In this document: positions 30,824-40,204 of the stretch, in pieces
Layout: each line of letters opens with the position of its first letter
How positions within the stretch are numbered: the stretch's first letter is position 1
Assembly (NCBI GenBank): GCA_024704175.1
Contig: CP085629.1
Location: forward strand, 7,367,501-7,431,500
Direction of reading: 5' to 3'
Length of the DNA: 64,000 bases
Source: Paenibacillus sp. P25
Lineage (GTDB): Bacteria; Bacillota; Bacilli; Paenibacillales; NBRC-103111
Notes under the pieces: model-generated
What the model was told of the DNA's origin: nothing
The model's database searches: none
Seen by the model: only the letters and a program-made list of their open reading frames with translations
Program-made: the position numbers and the translations under genes

Positions 30824-31771
30824 TTATGCGTACAGCTTCTTCATGTTATCGATTTTCAGCCGTATGTATTCTACCGCTTCCGCCGGTTCGATAATCTGGG
30901 CGTCTTCGCCGTATCCCCAAATCATATCCGCAAAGAAAGCCAGATTCTGTACCGGCACTTCCATTTGAATGTGACCGCCGCCGTCTTCATAAGCCACAAT
31001 GGAGTCGCCGAACCAGGCGTTCGATTGCAGCGAGCGAACGCCGTTCGGCGTAAGCCGGACGAACAATGTGGTTTTTTCCATACCCTCGAGTTCCGGGGCG
31101 TTCCAGTCGATGACCGACCTCTTCTCGACTTCTTCGAGGCAGGGGAGGGCTTCGTTCAGAGCCGCGGAGCGAATGCGATCCGCACGGAATAACCGATAAT
31201 CTTTACGCTCAAAGCAGTAAGCCGGACAGTACCAATAACCATGTGCCGCATAGATCCCGACAGGCTGAATATCTCTTCGTGTGATTCCATGGCTGGAGGT
31301 GTATTCGATTGTCACCGCGCAGTGCTTCATGACGGCCTGCAGCAGCGTTTCGAGGCAGTCCTTGGACATGGAGCGGTTCGGGTTCCAAATCACCACCTTG
31401 CTCCTCAGGCGGTCAATTTGCTCTTTCACATCGGCCGGCAGGTAGTGGTAGAACTTATTAAGCGCCGTGACCGCTCCGTCTTCAAAAGGCAGCGATCCGA
31501 AAAATTGCAGCGACTCACAGGCAAAGAACATGGCGACCGCTTCGCTCTCCGTGAAGCTGATCGGCGGCAGCATTCTCTCCTGCAGCGACCGGTAGCCGCC
31601 TCCGCGTCCTTGTACGGAATAGATGGGAAACCCCAGTACGCTGAGCTCCTGCAAATCTCGGGTGATCGTCCGGGTGGATAAGCCGAATTCATAGGCAAGC
31701 TCCGGAACCGTAAAATGTTTCTTGGCATTGATCAGCATAATGAGCCGGATTAACCGCTGCGATTTTAACAA
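30824..31771 (-). CDS. HTH/WYL-domain transcriptional regulator (YafY family)
   Basis: 315 residues. I place the start at the TTG at 31771 because GGAGAGGGGAG lies 7 nt before it and because homologues begin with the equivalent of LKSQRLIRLIMLIN. Upstream in-frame codons would run through that site. The N-terminal helix-turn-helix is FTVPELAYEFGLSTRTITRD, followed by the family linker GFPIYSVQGRGGGYR. The WYL domain (residues about 140-230) has VTIEYTSSHGITRRDIQPVG and GYWYCPAYCFERKDYRLFRADRI. The C-terminal WCX region follows. WYL proteins sense small ligands or nucleic acids. It is divergent from a dehydrogenase gene with a perfect palindrome between. Confidence 0.9.
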   Translation of the reverse strand: MLKSQRLIRLIMLINAKKHFTVPELAYEFGLSTRTITRDLQELSVLGFPIYSVQGRGGGYRSLQERMLPPISFTESEAVAMFFACESLQFFGSLPFEDGAVTALNKFYHYLPADVKEQIDRLRSKVVIWNPNRSMSKDCLETLLQAVMKHCAVTIEYTSSHGITRRDIQPVGIYAAHGYWYCPAYCFERKDYRLFRADRIRSAALNEALPCLEEVEKRSVIDWNAPELEGMEKTTLFVRLTPNGVRSLQSNAWFGDSIVAYEDGGGHIQMEVPVQNLAFFADMIWGYGEDAQIIEPAEAVEYIRLKIDNMKKLYA

Positions 31772-31811
31772 ACGAATCTCCCCTCTCCGCTTTATTTTCA
31801 TTGTAACAGAT

Positions 31812-31834
31812 AACAAGACAGGATATGTCTTGTT
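31812..31834. promoter_or_regulatory. palindromic operator between WYL regulator and dehydrogenase
   Basis: AACAAGACA (31812-31820) and TGTCTTGTT (31826-31834) match perfectly over nine bases around a 5-bp centre. It lies in the 128-bp space between the divergent start codons, the expected site for the WYL protein to control itself and its neighbour. Confidence 0.7.
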
Positions 31835-31899
31835 TGCGTGGTAAAGTGGGTTTGAAGTCAACTTAATCCCATGTTTGATGAAAGAAGAGGGGAAAACTC

Positions 31900-32925
31900 A
31901 TGAAAAGCTATCATGCGAATTTAGGTGCGGGTCTGGAGGGACTTGTAGTCAAAGAGCAGGATGTACCGGTTCCGGGGCCGGGCGAAGTGCTGGTGAAGGT
32001 AAGGGCCTGCTCGCTTAACTACCGGGAGATCATGATCATTTTTACAGGGTTCTATTCGGTCGCCGATTAAGCCGGATGTGATCCCCGTTTCCGACGGGGC
32101 CGGCGAAGTGGTCGAGGTAGGCGAAGGCGTAACCCGTGTTGGGCCGGGGACAGGGTGGCCGGCGCCGTATTTCCGGATTGGATCGACGGTCCCTTCAGTT
32201 GGGAGCGCTCCGCGCAGCTCGGCGGATCGCTGGACGGCATGCTGACGGAATACGCGTCGCTTCCGGAACATGCGGTGGTTCGCATCCCCGATCACCTTAC
32301 GTTTGAGGAAGCTTCGACCCTGCCCTGTGCAGGGGTTACCGCTTGGCATGCGCTGACGTGCGGCCAGCCTGTCATGCCGGGAAACACAGTGCTCACACTC
32401 GGTTCAGGAGGCGTCTCTCTCTTTGCGCTTCAACTGGCCAAAGCCTTCGGAGCCCGGGTCATTTCAACGACATCCAGCGAGGAAAAAGCGGAACGGCTGA
32501 AAGTGTTAGGGGCGGACGAGGTCATCGATTACTATCGGAATCCCGATTGGCATTCGCTTGTACGGGAATGGACCGATGGGAGGGGAGTCGACCGGGTGAT
32601 TGAAGTGGGCGGCGGGGGAACCCTTGAGAAGTCCATCAAATCGGTTGCGGCGGACGGGCATATCAGTCAGGTCGGGTGGCTGGCCAGTGAGTCCTCGTCG
32701 ATCAGCATCGGCGCCATCGCTTCGAATGTGTTTACGCTGAAAAGAATCGCTCTCGGAAGCCGCGCCCATTTTGAGGCGATGAATCGCGCGATCGCGGCCA
32801 GCCGGTTACGGCCGGTTATCGACCGGGTGTTTTCCTTCGAAGAAGCCGGGGAGGCGCTCAGCTATTTTAAGGACAATTCCCGTTTCGGCAAGGTCGTGAT
32901 CCGTATGGAGCAGGGTAGGGCCTAG
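31900..32925 (+). CDS. zinc-independent MDR-family alcohol dehydrogenase/quinone oxidoreductase, two frameshifts
   Basis: Corrected length is 341 residues. Medium-chain dehydrogenase: N-terminal GroES-like part VPGPGEVLVKVRACSLNYRE, then IPVSDGAGEVVEVGEGV, HLTFEEASTLPCAGVTAW, the NAD(P) motif VLTLGSGGVSLFALQLA (GSGGVS) and LGADEVIDY. The residues that hold catalytic zinc in alcohol dehydrogenases are replaced (SLNYRE instead of CxxD), as in quinone oxidoreductases. Breaks: 32047-32049 (one G too many) and 32146-32149 (G4 should be G5). RBS GAAGAGGGG precedes the ATG at 31900. Probably the direct target of the divergent WYL regulator. Confidence 0.85.
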
Positions 32926-32935
32926 ATTGAGGATG

Positions 32936-32973
32936 GCAGGTCGCCGATTCCGGCGACCTGCTGTGCTTTTTTT
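32936..32973 (+). terminator. terminator after the dehydrogenase gene
   Basis: Perfect 10-bp stem GCAGGTCGCC / GGCGACCTGC with a 6-nt loop and a T7 tract at 32967-32973. Confidence 0.9.
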
Positions 32974-33057
32974 CAATCCTACCCATTTGTGCGTCGAGGC
33001 GTGTGTAGAGGTACTGATGATGAAGGCTGCACTCGCGGCGAAATGGTTCGCGGCCTC

Positions 33058-34050
33058 TTATTTTTTCCGAGAATCCTTTGCATATTTTTTACTTTTAAAC
33101 ATGACGTAAACCCCATGTTCATAATCCTTTCCGTCAAGAAGCAGGAATATCTCGGTTCCGTCGCTTCCGCCAATGTCCCAGGATGCAAAGTAGTCTAATG
33201 GTTCCGATGCTGCCGCAACGTCATCGTTACTCGCAGAACCATTTTTAAAGACAGGGTCCGACCCGAATATGGAATCGGTTGCGGGTGTGCCGTATTGTGT
33301 CGTCAATTCCTTTTTTAACGAATTGTAATCGGTTATATAGTCATTGTTGACCGTATGTTTATTCGATTGCGAATAAGTACCGGACACAAGTTTGTCATTA
33401 GAGAATTTATAGGCCACCGTCATATTTATATTTGAAAGGCTGACCCCTTCATAAAATATAAGATCCCTGGTGGAGCCTATCAAACTTGCCTCCTTTTCCG
33501 CCTCTTTTACTTGAGACATGGTCATCCCCCAATAGGTATTGCGAAAGACAGTCGGGGCTGTATTGTTTATATTCGCACCCGCCGCCGGATGAATGGAATC
33601 CGTGCTGGAACCCGCTTGAGGCCGCTCGCCAATTGTGATGCTATTCGTAACGCCGTCCCAACTCACTTGTTTGCCGGTAGCTTCCGCTACAAATCTCAAT
33701 GGCACAAAGGTATTTCCATTTATGATTTTCGGAGCGATTTCCAGCTTCGGGAATTTGTCATTGACCAAAGCGGTCTTCAATCCAATAAATAATTTAATCA
33801 CTAAACCTGATTTTTCTCCGACAACCATACTTGAATCCGGATTCCAAGTAATTTTAAGGCCGAGTTTTTCAAATACGGGTCTGAAAGGAACCATCGTTGT
33901 CCCGTTTTCAATAAACGGATCAGCGACAAATGAAAGTTGCTGTCCATCCAGGAATATTTTCACAGGTTGTTCGGCAAAGACATGGGTTGGTGCCAGGAGT
34001 GATGCCCCCAAGATCATGGGTACTAATGCCTTTTTTACTCTTTTAAACAT
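33058..34050 (-). CDS. exported copper-amine-oxidase-N stalk-domain protein
   Basis: 330 residues with a signal peptide (MFKRVKKALVPMILGASLLA to HVFA). Residues 30-150 carry a copper amine oxidase N-terminal-like domain with its paired repeats (FIENGTTMVPFRPVFEKLGL; IINGNTFVPLRFVAEATGKQ; ITIGERP), here a structural stalk with no amine oxidase activity. Residues 170-320 hold a second domain starting FRNTYWGMTMSQVKEAEKEA. This recalls the WGMSxxxV motif of small periplasmic or extracellular lipoproteins, and a similar segment is seen in the lipoprotein at 57053. The DNA here is visibly richer in A and T than its neighbours, and the gene stands alone, which hints at separate origin. Confidence 0.8.
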   Translation of the reverse strand: MFKRVKKALVPMILGASLLAPTHVFAEQPVKIFLDGQQLSFVADPFIENGTTMVPFRPVFEKLGLKITWNPDSSMVVGEKSGLVIKLFIGLKTALVNDKFPKLEIAPKIINGNTFVPLRFVAEATGKQVSWDGVTNSITIGERPQAGSSTDSIHPAAGANINNTAPTVFRNTYWGMTMSQVKEAEKEASLIGSTRDLIFYEGVSLSNINMTVAYKFSNDKLVSGTYSQSNKHTVNNDYITDYNSLKKELTTQYGTPATDSIFGSDPVFKNGSASNDDVAAASEPLDYFASWDIGGSDGTEIFLLLDGKDYEHGVYVMFKSKKYAKDSRKK

Positions 34051-34355
34051 AAATGACCGCCCTTATTATGATTTTTGTACGAATATATCATAGATCAAAA
34101 GTCCTATATTATTCTAGCATTATTTTCTAAACTGGCATAGATTCTTTTTACTATTTTCATTGAAGGATTGAGAAGGTTTGTGTCATATAAACTTACATAA
34201 ATCAGAGAGAACAATGCCCTATGCATAAAAAGCCTCTGTCTTTTCGTGAGTTCAACCTAATTAATGTAATGTATATTTACATTTATATAACGCGAATTTT
34301 ATATTGATCATGTAACCATAGGATCGTTTATAAATTAAAAAGCGGAGGTTGGAGT
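34051..34355. other. AT-rich intergenic region
   Basis: 305 bp without a gene between two divergently oriented units. It contains a short palindrome AATGTA / TACATT (34268-34283) and several A/T-rich blocks that could serve as promoters for both genes. I could not fix a convincing -35/-10 pair. Confidence 0.4.
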
Positions 34356-35441
34356 ATGGAGAGATTCCCTGTTCTACGTTGGAAGCCCGCACGAAAAGGC
34401 CGTCAAGCGCTCGGTTCCATGATTGCGCTGGTACTTGCCGTCAGCTTAGCCGCCTGCGGAAGCAAAGAGCCGGCCAAGGATGCCGCGGCGAAGCCGCAGG
34501 AGACACCCGCAGCGTCATCCTCCGCCGAGAAGAAGGCGACCGAGGAGAAGAAAACCGTGGCGGTAACCCAGGTGACGAACTGGTTCGCCGAGCCGGAGCA
34601 CGGCGGGCAATATGCCGCACTGAAGATGGGCTATTACAAGGACGCCGGCTTCGACATGACTATCATGCCGGGAGGGCCGCAGGTGTCGGCCGCTCAGATC
34701 GTGGTCGCGGGGAAAGCGCAGTTCGGGATGATCCAGGGCGACGATCTCGTAATCGCCCGCCAGCAGGGTGTGCCGATTGTCGCGGTCGCCGCCATATTTC
34801 AGAAGAACCCGCAGGGGCTCATTTTTCACAAAGGTCAGCCGATTAAGGACTTCTCCGATTTGAACGGACGGAAGGTGTACGTCGCCGCCGCCGCAGGCTA
34901 CTGGGAATTCATCAAGAAGAAATACAAGCTCGACAAAGTGCAGGATATGAAGTATACCGGGCAGCTGGTGAACTTCATCAACGATCCTGCGGCGGTGACG
35001 CAGGGGTATTTGACGGCGGAGCCTTACACGCTGAAGCAGCAGGGCTACGATACCGAGATGCTGCTGAACGCCGATTCGGGATATAACCCGTATGCGAACG
35101 TGCTGTTTACGACGGAGAAAATGATCAAGGAGCATCCGGATCAGGTGAAGGCTTTTGTAGAAGCGTCGCTGAAGGGCTGGGAGTATTACAAGACGCATGC
35201 CGACGAGATCAATCCCGTCATCAAGGAGCAGAATCCGGATATGACGCTGGATGCGATGAAATATGGGGCCGAGAAGCAGGCGGAGCTCGTCTATGGCGGG
35301 GACGCCGCGACCGGCGGGGTCGGGACGATGACGAAGGAGCGCTGGAGCACTCTGATTAAGCAACTGGCCGACATTGGTGTATTGAAGACCGAAGAGGATG
35401 CGTCGAAGGTGTTTACGACCGATTTTCTGCCGAAGAAGTAA
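34356..35441 (+). CDS. NMT1/THI5-like ABC transporter substrate-binding lipoprotein
   Basis: 361 residues. The lipoprotein signal ends at the lipobox SLAAC (Cys near residue 34), followed by a low-complexity Ala/Lys/Glu linker to residue about 68. The binding domain is of the NMT1/THI5 and TauA/SsuA class: TNWFAEPEHGGQYAALKMGY, MIMPGGPQVSAAQIVVAG, FGMIQGDDLVIARQQGVPIV, and TEKMIKEHPDQVKAFVEA. Relatives bind pyrimidine thiamin precursors, nitrate, or organosulfonates. GCGGAGG precedes the ATG. It heads the coupled cluster of hydrolases and a Rieske oxygenase, so its ligand is likely that pathway's substrate. No permease or ATPase gene accompanies it here. Confidence 0.88.
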   Translation: MERFPVLRWKPARKGRQALGSMIALVLAVSLAACGSKEPAKDAAAKPQETPAASSSAEKKATEEKKTVAVTQVTNWFAEPEHGGQYAALKMGYYKDAGFDMTIMPGGPQVSAAQIVVAGKAQFGMIQGDDLVIARQQGVPIVAVAAIFQKNPQGLIFHKGQPIKDFSDLNGRKVYVAAAAGYWEFIKKKYKLDKVQDMKYTGQLVNFINDPAAVTQGYLTAEPYTLKQQGYDTEMLLNADSGYNPYANVLFTTEKMIKEHPDQVKAFVEASLKGWEYYKTHADEINPVIKEQNPDMTLDAMKYGAEKQAELVYGGDAATGGVGTMTKERWSTLIKQLADIGVLKTEEDASKVFTTDFLPKK

Positions 35442-35474
35442 CGGATGAACTCTGGAAAAAAGGGAGGGAAGGCG

Positions 35475-36859
35475 ATGAGCACCGCTTTTGAAATCGTCAA
35501 TGTCCGTCTGCCGCTGAAAGATGAAAAGTCGCTGTATACCGTGGTGGCCGCAGATGGCGACTGGACGAAGGCCCAGCCCCAGCCGGGGCGGATCGATTCC
35601 ACGGACGCTGTGCCGCTGGACGGCTGGGACGGGCGGATGCCGCAGGGCGGAGCCGGTGTGCTGAAGCTGGATGCCGGGGAGCCATTATGCTGCCGGGGCT
35701 GGTTGACGCCCACATGCATTTGGATAAAGCGTTCAGTCTGCCGCGAGTGGGCAATGTATCCGGCACCTTGGAGGAGGCCGTTCGCAATTACTCGGGGGCG
35801 GCGCATCTTTTCACAAAAGAGGAGATTAAGTCCCGGATCGAGCGGTCGGCGCTGCAGGCGGTGGCTTACGGGACAACGGCGATCCGTACGCATTTGGATT
35901 TTCATGTCAAAGCGGGCCGCGATGTGGCGCTTCGTACGATTGAAGCGGCGCTGGAGGTCAAAGAGACGCTCGCGCCGTACCTTACGCTCCAGCTGTTCCC
36001 GATGTGCCCGTATAATTTGCCGAGCGAGCAAGGGCTGGAGGTGGCGGAGGAAGCGCTGCGGATGGGGGTGGATGGCCTCGGCGGGGCGCCCCATCTGTCG
36101 CCGACGCCGAAGGAGGATATTCAGGCCGTGTTTCGCCTGGCGGACCGCTACGATTGCCCCGTCGATCTGCATACGGACGAGAGTGACGATCCCGGTGTCC
36201 GGACGCTATCGTATATCGCCGAAGCTACCAGGGCTTACGGCTATGCCGGAAGGGTCACTGTCGGCCATTTGTGCTCGTTGGCGGCGATGCCGGATGCGGA
36301 CGCGGCGGCCTTGATCGGGGAGATGGCGGAAGCCGGCCTTAAGGCCGTAACGCTGCCCGGGGCCAATATGTATTTGCAGGGCCGGCATGACGGCTTCCCC
36401 GCACGCCGGGGCGTTACGCGGATTAAGGAGATTCTGGCGGCGGGTGTGCCGCTGGCGACCGCGTCGGACAATATCCATGATCCGTTCCACCCGTTCGGGC
36501 GGGGCGATCTGATCCAGATCGGGCTCGTTACCGCTTATGCCGCGCATATGGGCGTCCCGGCCGATCTGCGGACGCCGCTGCGGATGATGACGGAGCATCC
36601 CGCGAAGCTGCTGGGTTTGGAGCGCTACGGCATCGAGGTCGGCGCCCCGGCGGACGCGTTGCTCGTCGATGCGGCCACGCCGGAGGAGCTGTTCACGCTG
36701 GTGCCGGAGCGCCGCTGGGTGTGCCGCGCAGGCAGCTGGCTGCGCACAGCGCCGCCGCGGGGCACTTGGCAGGACGGCAGGCTTGCGGCGCTGTGGGAAG
36801 CGGCTATGCAGGCGGTCCCGTTCGAGCCGCAAAGCGCTGAGGCGGTGAAGGAGGCATGA
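35475..36859 (+). CDS. cytosine-deaminase-like amidohydrolase, one frameshift
   Basis: Corrected length is 461 residues. Amidohydrolase superfamily member of the CodA/AtzC branch. The metal and catalytic motifs are GLVDAHMHLDKAFSLP, DLHTDESDDPGVRTL, VTVGHLCSLAAMPDA and TASDNIHDPFHPFGRGDL, which parallel HxHLD, HxDE and the SDN/HDPF region of cytosine deaminase. It would hydrolyse an exocyclic amino or cyclic amide group of a pyrimidine, triazine or similar ring. The ATG at 35475 with GGGAGG upstream is preferred to the ATG at 35445. The break is at 35676-35679 (G4 should be G5). Its stop overlaps the next start (ATGA at 36856). Confidence 0.87.
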
Positions 36860-37549
36860 CCCGGATTCTGGTCATTTATTACAGCGCCTTCGGCCATGTC
36901 CACCGCATGGCCCAGGCCGCGGCGGAGGGAGCGGGGCGTACGCCGGGCTGCGAGGTCCGCGTAGTGCGGATTCCGGAAATGACCGCCGAGGAGAACCGTG
37001 TCGCCCTGCTGGACCGGAAGCCGCCGGGAGAGGGGAAGCTTACGGGACGCTTCGATGTCGCCGCGCGGTTCCGCAAATACGAGGCATCGCTTGAGGAGCA
37101 GCGGGACATTCCGGTGGCAACGAACGACGACCTGCGCTGGGCGGACGGCGTCGTTTGGGGATTCCCTACCTATTACGGCATGATGCCTTCACAGGTGAAG
37201 CTGTTTCTGGAGTTTGCCGGCGAATGCTGCGCGAACGGGGACCTCGAGGGTAAGCCGGCCGGCGTCATGACCAGCACGGGATCGATTCATACGGGGCATG
37301 AAACCACGCTCGTCACGTCGATCGTGCCTCTCTTGCATTTCGGGATGATCTTCGTCGGCCTGCCGTATACAGAGAATCCGGAATATTTGACGGCCGATGC
37401 GATCGGTCCGCTCGCCCTACGGGGCGTCCACCCTGGCCGGTCCGGACAGCTCGCGGACGCCCGATCCCCGGGAGCTCCTCATGGCCGGAAGGCTCGGCGA
37501 GCGGGTGGCCAGGGCGGCCTCCGCCTTGCGTGCCGGCGGGTTCCGCTGA
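36856..37549 (+). CDS. WrbA-like NAD(P)H:quinone oxidoreductase (flavodoxin fold), one frameshift
   Basis: Corrected length is 230 residues. The flavodoxin phosphate loop is YYSAFGHVHRMAQAAAEGA. The WrbA-type features DGVVWGFPTYYGMMPSQVKLF, STGSIHTGHETTLVTSIVPL and LHFGMIFVGLPY are present. It probably binds FMN and passes electrons from NAD(P)H. The reading frame appears to run on into the next protein because of an extra C near 37410. Removing it gives ADAIGPSPYGASTLAGPDSS, a normal WrbA tail, and a stop at 37547-37549. The start overlaps the upstream stop and the end overlaps the downstream ATG, so it is coupled on both sides. In this cluster it could feed the Rieske enzyme, but that is conjecture. 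Confidence 0.85.
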
Positions 37550-38967
37550 TGCCTGTGCGGACGGAAAGCGGGGCCAAAGCGATGAGCAGGACGCTGATCC
37601 GGGGCGCAGCGGTGCTGACGATGGATGCCGCCCGCTCGGTTTATTTCCCGGGCTATGTACTTTACGAAGACGGCCGGATCTTAGAAGCGGGCGAATGGCC
37701 GGCGGACGGCAGCAAGGACGAGTCGCTCTCCGGCTGCTCGCATGTGATCGAAGCGGACGGCAAGGCGGTCATCCCCGGGCTCGTCAATGCTCATACGCAT
37801 CTGGTGCAGACCTTTATGCGCGGGGTATCCGACGACATGCCTTTGGCGGCGTGGTCGCGGCAGGTGATCTGGCCGGCCTGCCTTGCGATGGACAAGGAAG
37901 ACTTTTATCTGGCGGCGCTGGTGGGCTGCATTGAAAATTTGAAAACGGGCGCCACCTATATCATGGACCATCATTACATCCATACGTTCCCGGACAATGA
38001 TGCGGCCGTGCTGCAGGCGATGGCGGATTCGGGACTTCGCGGCCATATGGCCCGGGGAGGTGTGGATCTCAGCTACGAACCGCGGCTCAGCGAAACGCCG
38101 GACGACATCTTCCGCCGCACGGAGCGTCTGCTCGAGCGCTGGCATGGCGCCGAATCCGGGCGCATCGAGGTGGCGATGGGGCCGCTGAATTTGTACGGGT
38201 GCTCCAAACCGTTCCTGGAACAGGCCGCCCGGTACAGCCGGGAGCGGGACATCATCTGCCACATTCATGTGGCGGAGACGCGGGAGCAGATTCAGAACAC
38301 CATGGAGCGGTTCGGCCTCAGGAACTTGGAGCTGGTGGAAGCGGTGGGGATGCTTTCTCCGAAGACGCAGGTGGTTCACGGCATTTGGCTTGACGATAAC
38401 GAGCTGGAGTCGGTCCGGTCGAGCGGGGCGTCCGTGGTCCATTGCCCGGTGTCCAATATGTACCTGGCCTCGGGTGTAGCCCGCGTTCCGGAAATGCTGC
38501 GCCTCGGCATCAATGTGGCGCTCGGGACGGACGGCCCGGGGAGCAATAACAGCCAGGATAACCTGGAAGTGCTGAAGTTCGCGGCCTGCCTCCATAAGGT
38601 GGCCAACCTGGATGCGGAGTCGCTGCCTCCCATGCAGGTGCTGGAGATGGCGACGATGGGCGGCGCACGGGCGATGGGCAGAGAGCGGGAGCTCGGCAGC
38701 ATCGAGCCGGGGAAGCTCGCCGATCTCGTGATTGTGGATTTAAACAAGCCGCATATTCGCCCCGTACACCGCGTTTCGTCCGCTTTGGTGTACAACGCGA
38801 ACGGCGGCGATGTCGACACGGTGATCGTCGGAGGCCGCACGGTGGTGGAACGCGGCCGGTGCGTGCTGATCGATGAGGAAGCGGTGCTGCGCCGGGCCCA
38901 AGTAAGGGTCGATGCGCTGCGCCGCAAGCTGGCTCCCGATTATCCGGCGTTTGGCGTCCGTGAGTAG
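37549..38967 (+). CDS. TRZ/ATZ-family amidohydrolase (guanine/8-oxoguanine or MtaD-like deaminase)
   Basis: 472 residues from the ATG at 37549, or 461 from the ATG at 37582; the first overlaps the upstream stop (TGATG). Zinc-dependent deaminase motifs: VIPGLVNAHTHLVQTFMRG, ATYIMDHHYIHTFPD, IICHIHVAETREQ, TQVVHGIWLDDNEL, and ALGTDGPGSNNSQDNLEVL. These match the TRZ/ATZ group that includes MtaD, atrazine chlorohydrolase and 8-oxoguanine deaminase. The exact substrate cannot be read from motifs. With the CodA-like enzyme, the WrbA-like protein and a Rieske oxygenase it forms one transcription unit. The frame runs continuously with the preceding gene only because of that gene's frameshift. Confidence 0.88.
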   Translation: MPVRTESGAKAMSRTLIRGAAVLTMDAARSVYFPGYVLYEDGRILEAGEWPADGSKDESLSGCSHVIEADGKAVIPGLVNAHTHLVQTFMRGVSDDMPLAAWSRQVIWPACLAMDKEDFYLAALVGCIENLKTGATYIMDHHYIHTFPDNDAAVLQAMADSGLRGHMARGGVDLSYEPRLSETPDDIFRRTERLLERWHGAESGRIEVAMGPLNLYGCSKPFLEQAARYSRERDIICHIHVAETREQIQNTMERFGLRNLELVEAVGMLSPKTQVVHGIWLDDNELESVRSSGASVVHCPVSNMYLASGVARVPEMLRLGINVALGTDGPGSNNSQDNLEVLKFAACLHKVANLDAESLPPMQVLEMATMGGARAMGRERELGSIEPGKLADLVIVDLNKPHIRPVHRVSSALVYNANGGDVDTVIVGGRTVVERGRCVLIDEEAVLRRAQVRVDALRRKLAPDYPAFGVRE

Positions 38968-39013
38968 CGGATAGGCGTGAGGAATATTTTTTGCAAAGGA
39001 GAGTGAATGATTT

Positions 39014-40013
39014 ATGCTGCTGAAGAAGCTGTACGACCCGGTATTGGAGCAAGAATGGCATCCCGTATACATTGCATCGCAGCTGCAAGAAAAGCCGGCC
39101 TCCGTCACCTTGCTGGGCGAGCGGGTGGCGATCTTCCGGACGAGCGACAACAAGGCGCACGCTTTCCGCGATCTATGCATCCACCGGGGAGCGATGCTGT
39201 CCGAAGGCTGGGTGGAGGGCGATGCGCTCGTATGCCCCTACCACGGCTGGGCCTATGGGGCGGACGGCAAGTGCGTCTGCATTCCGGCGCAGGGCAAGGA
39301 CGACAAAATTCCCGACCGCGCCAGGGCGCAGGTCTACGCCTGTACGGAGCAATACGGCTTCATCTGGGTATGCCTCGGGGAGCCGAGAGGACCTCTGCCG
39401 CTGACTGGACGAATTCGACAACCCGGCTTACCGGCCTCTGGCCTGCGGTCCTTACAAAGTGAACGCCGCCGCCACCCGGATCATCGAGAACTTCACCGAT
39501 TTCGCCCATCTGATGTACGTGCACGGCGGCCTGCTCGGGCATCCGGATTATGCGGAGTCGCCGGACTTTACCGTGCACAGAGAGCCGGGGCGCATTTTTA
39601 CGGGAGATGTGCCGATCTTCCAGCCGGTCGCCCATTCCGGATCGGAGATGAAGGACGGGACGACCTATGTGTATGTAAAAGAGGTATTCCGCCCGCTGTC
39701 GGCACGTTTGTCCAAGCGGGATGCCGCCACGGGGCAGACGCTTTGGATTCTGCTCAGCGTGCTGCCGGTAAGCGACACGGAATCGCTCGCTTTCATGTCC
39801 GTGTCGCGCAACTATGGGTTCGATGTGCCGGATGAGCAGTTCATCGCTTTCCAGAACGAAGTGTTCGCGCAGGACGCCTGGATCATCGAGACGCAGAAGC
39901 CCGAGCTGCTGCCGCTTGACCTGCAGGCCGAGCTGAACCATAAAGCCGACCGGCTGTCCGTCGCTTACCGCCGCTGGCTTATCGAGCTCGGCGTCAAGGT
40001 GGGAACGGTTTGA
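39014..40013 (+). CDS. Rieske non-heme iron oxygenase, one frameshift
   Basis: Corrected length is 332 residues. The N-terminal Rieske 2Fe-2S domain shows CIHRGAMLSEGWVEGDALVC (C-x-H and following Cys) and CPYHGWAYGADGKC (C-x2-H). The C-terminal catalytic domain begins NFTDFAHLMYVHGGLLG, with the bridging Asp and His ligands of the mononuclear iron. It resembles vanillate/caffeine demethylase (VanA, NdmA) type oxygenases, which remove O- or N-methyl groups or hydroxylate rings. The break is near 39407-39408 (an extra G in CTGG), giving PLTDEFDNPAYRPLACGPYK. RBS AAAGGAGAG lies upstream of the ATG. A matching ferredoxin reductase is not seen in the window. Confidence 0.88.
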
Positions 40014-40038
40014 AGCGTGCCGGAGCGGGGATATCAAG

Positions 40039-40080
40039 ACCGGAAACTATCCTTGTAGGGGATATGGTTTCCGGTTTTTA
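40039..40080 (+). terminator. terminator of the heterocycle cluster
   Basis: Perfect 9-bp stem ACCGGAAAC (40039-40047) / GTTTCCGGT (40067-40075) followed by TTTTA, 25 nt after the Rieske stop. Confidence 0.8.
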
Positions 40081-40204
40081 TTGTTGTTTGGCTTTTTGGG
40101 GGATATTTTGAGCTTCTAAAAGGACAACTGCTAGAATATAGATTAGTAGAAGGCTCATCCGAATCCGAATGAACCCGAATGTGAAACCGAGGTGAACGCG
40201 AATC

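Noticed and set aside
36856..38967. Apparent 703-residue WrbA-amidohydrolase fusion protein
   Set aside because: The WrbA C-terminal segment becomes a normal family tail with its own stop at 37547-37549 when one extra C near 37410 is removed, and the next gene has its own ATG there.
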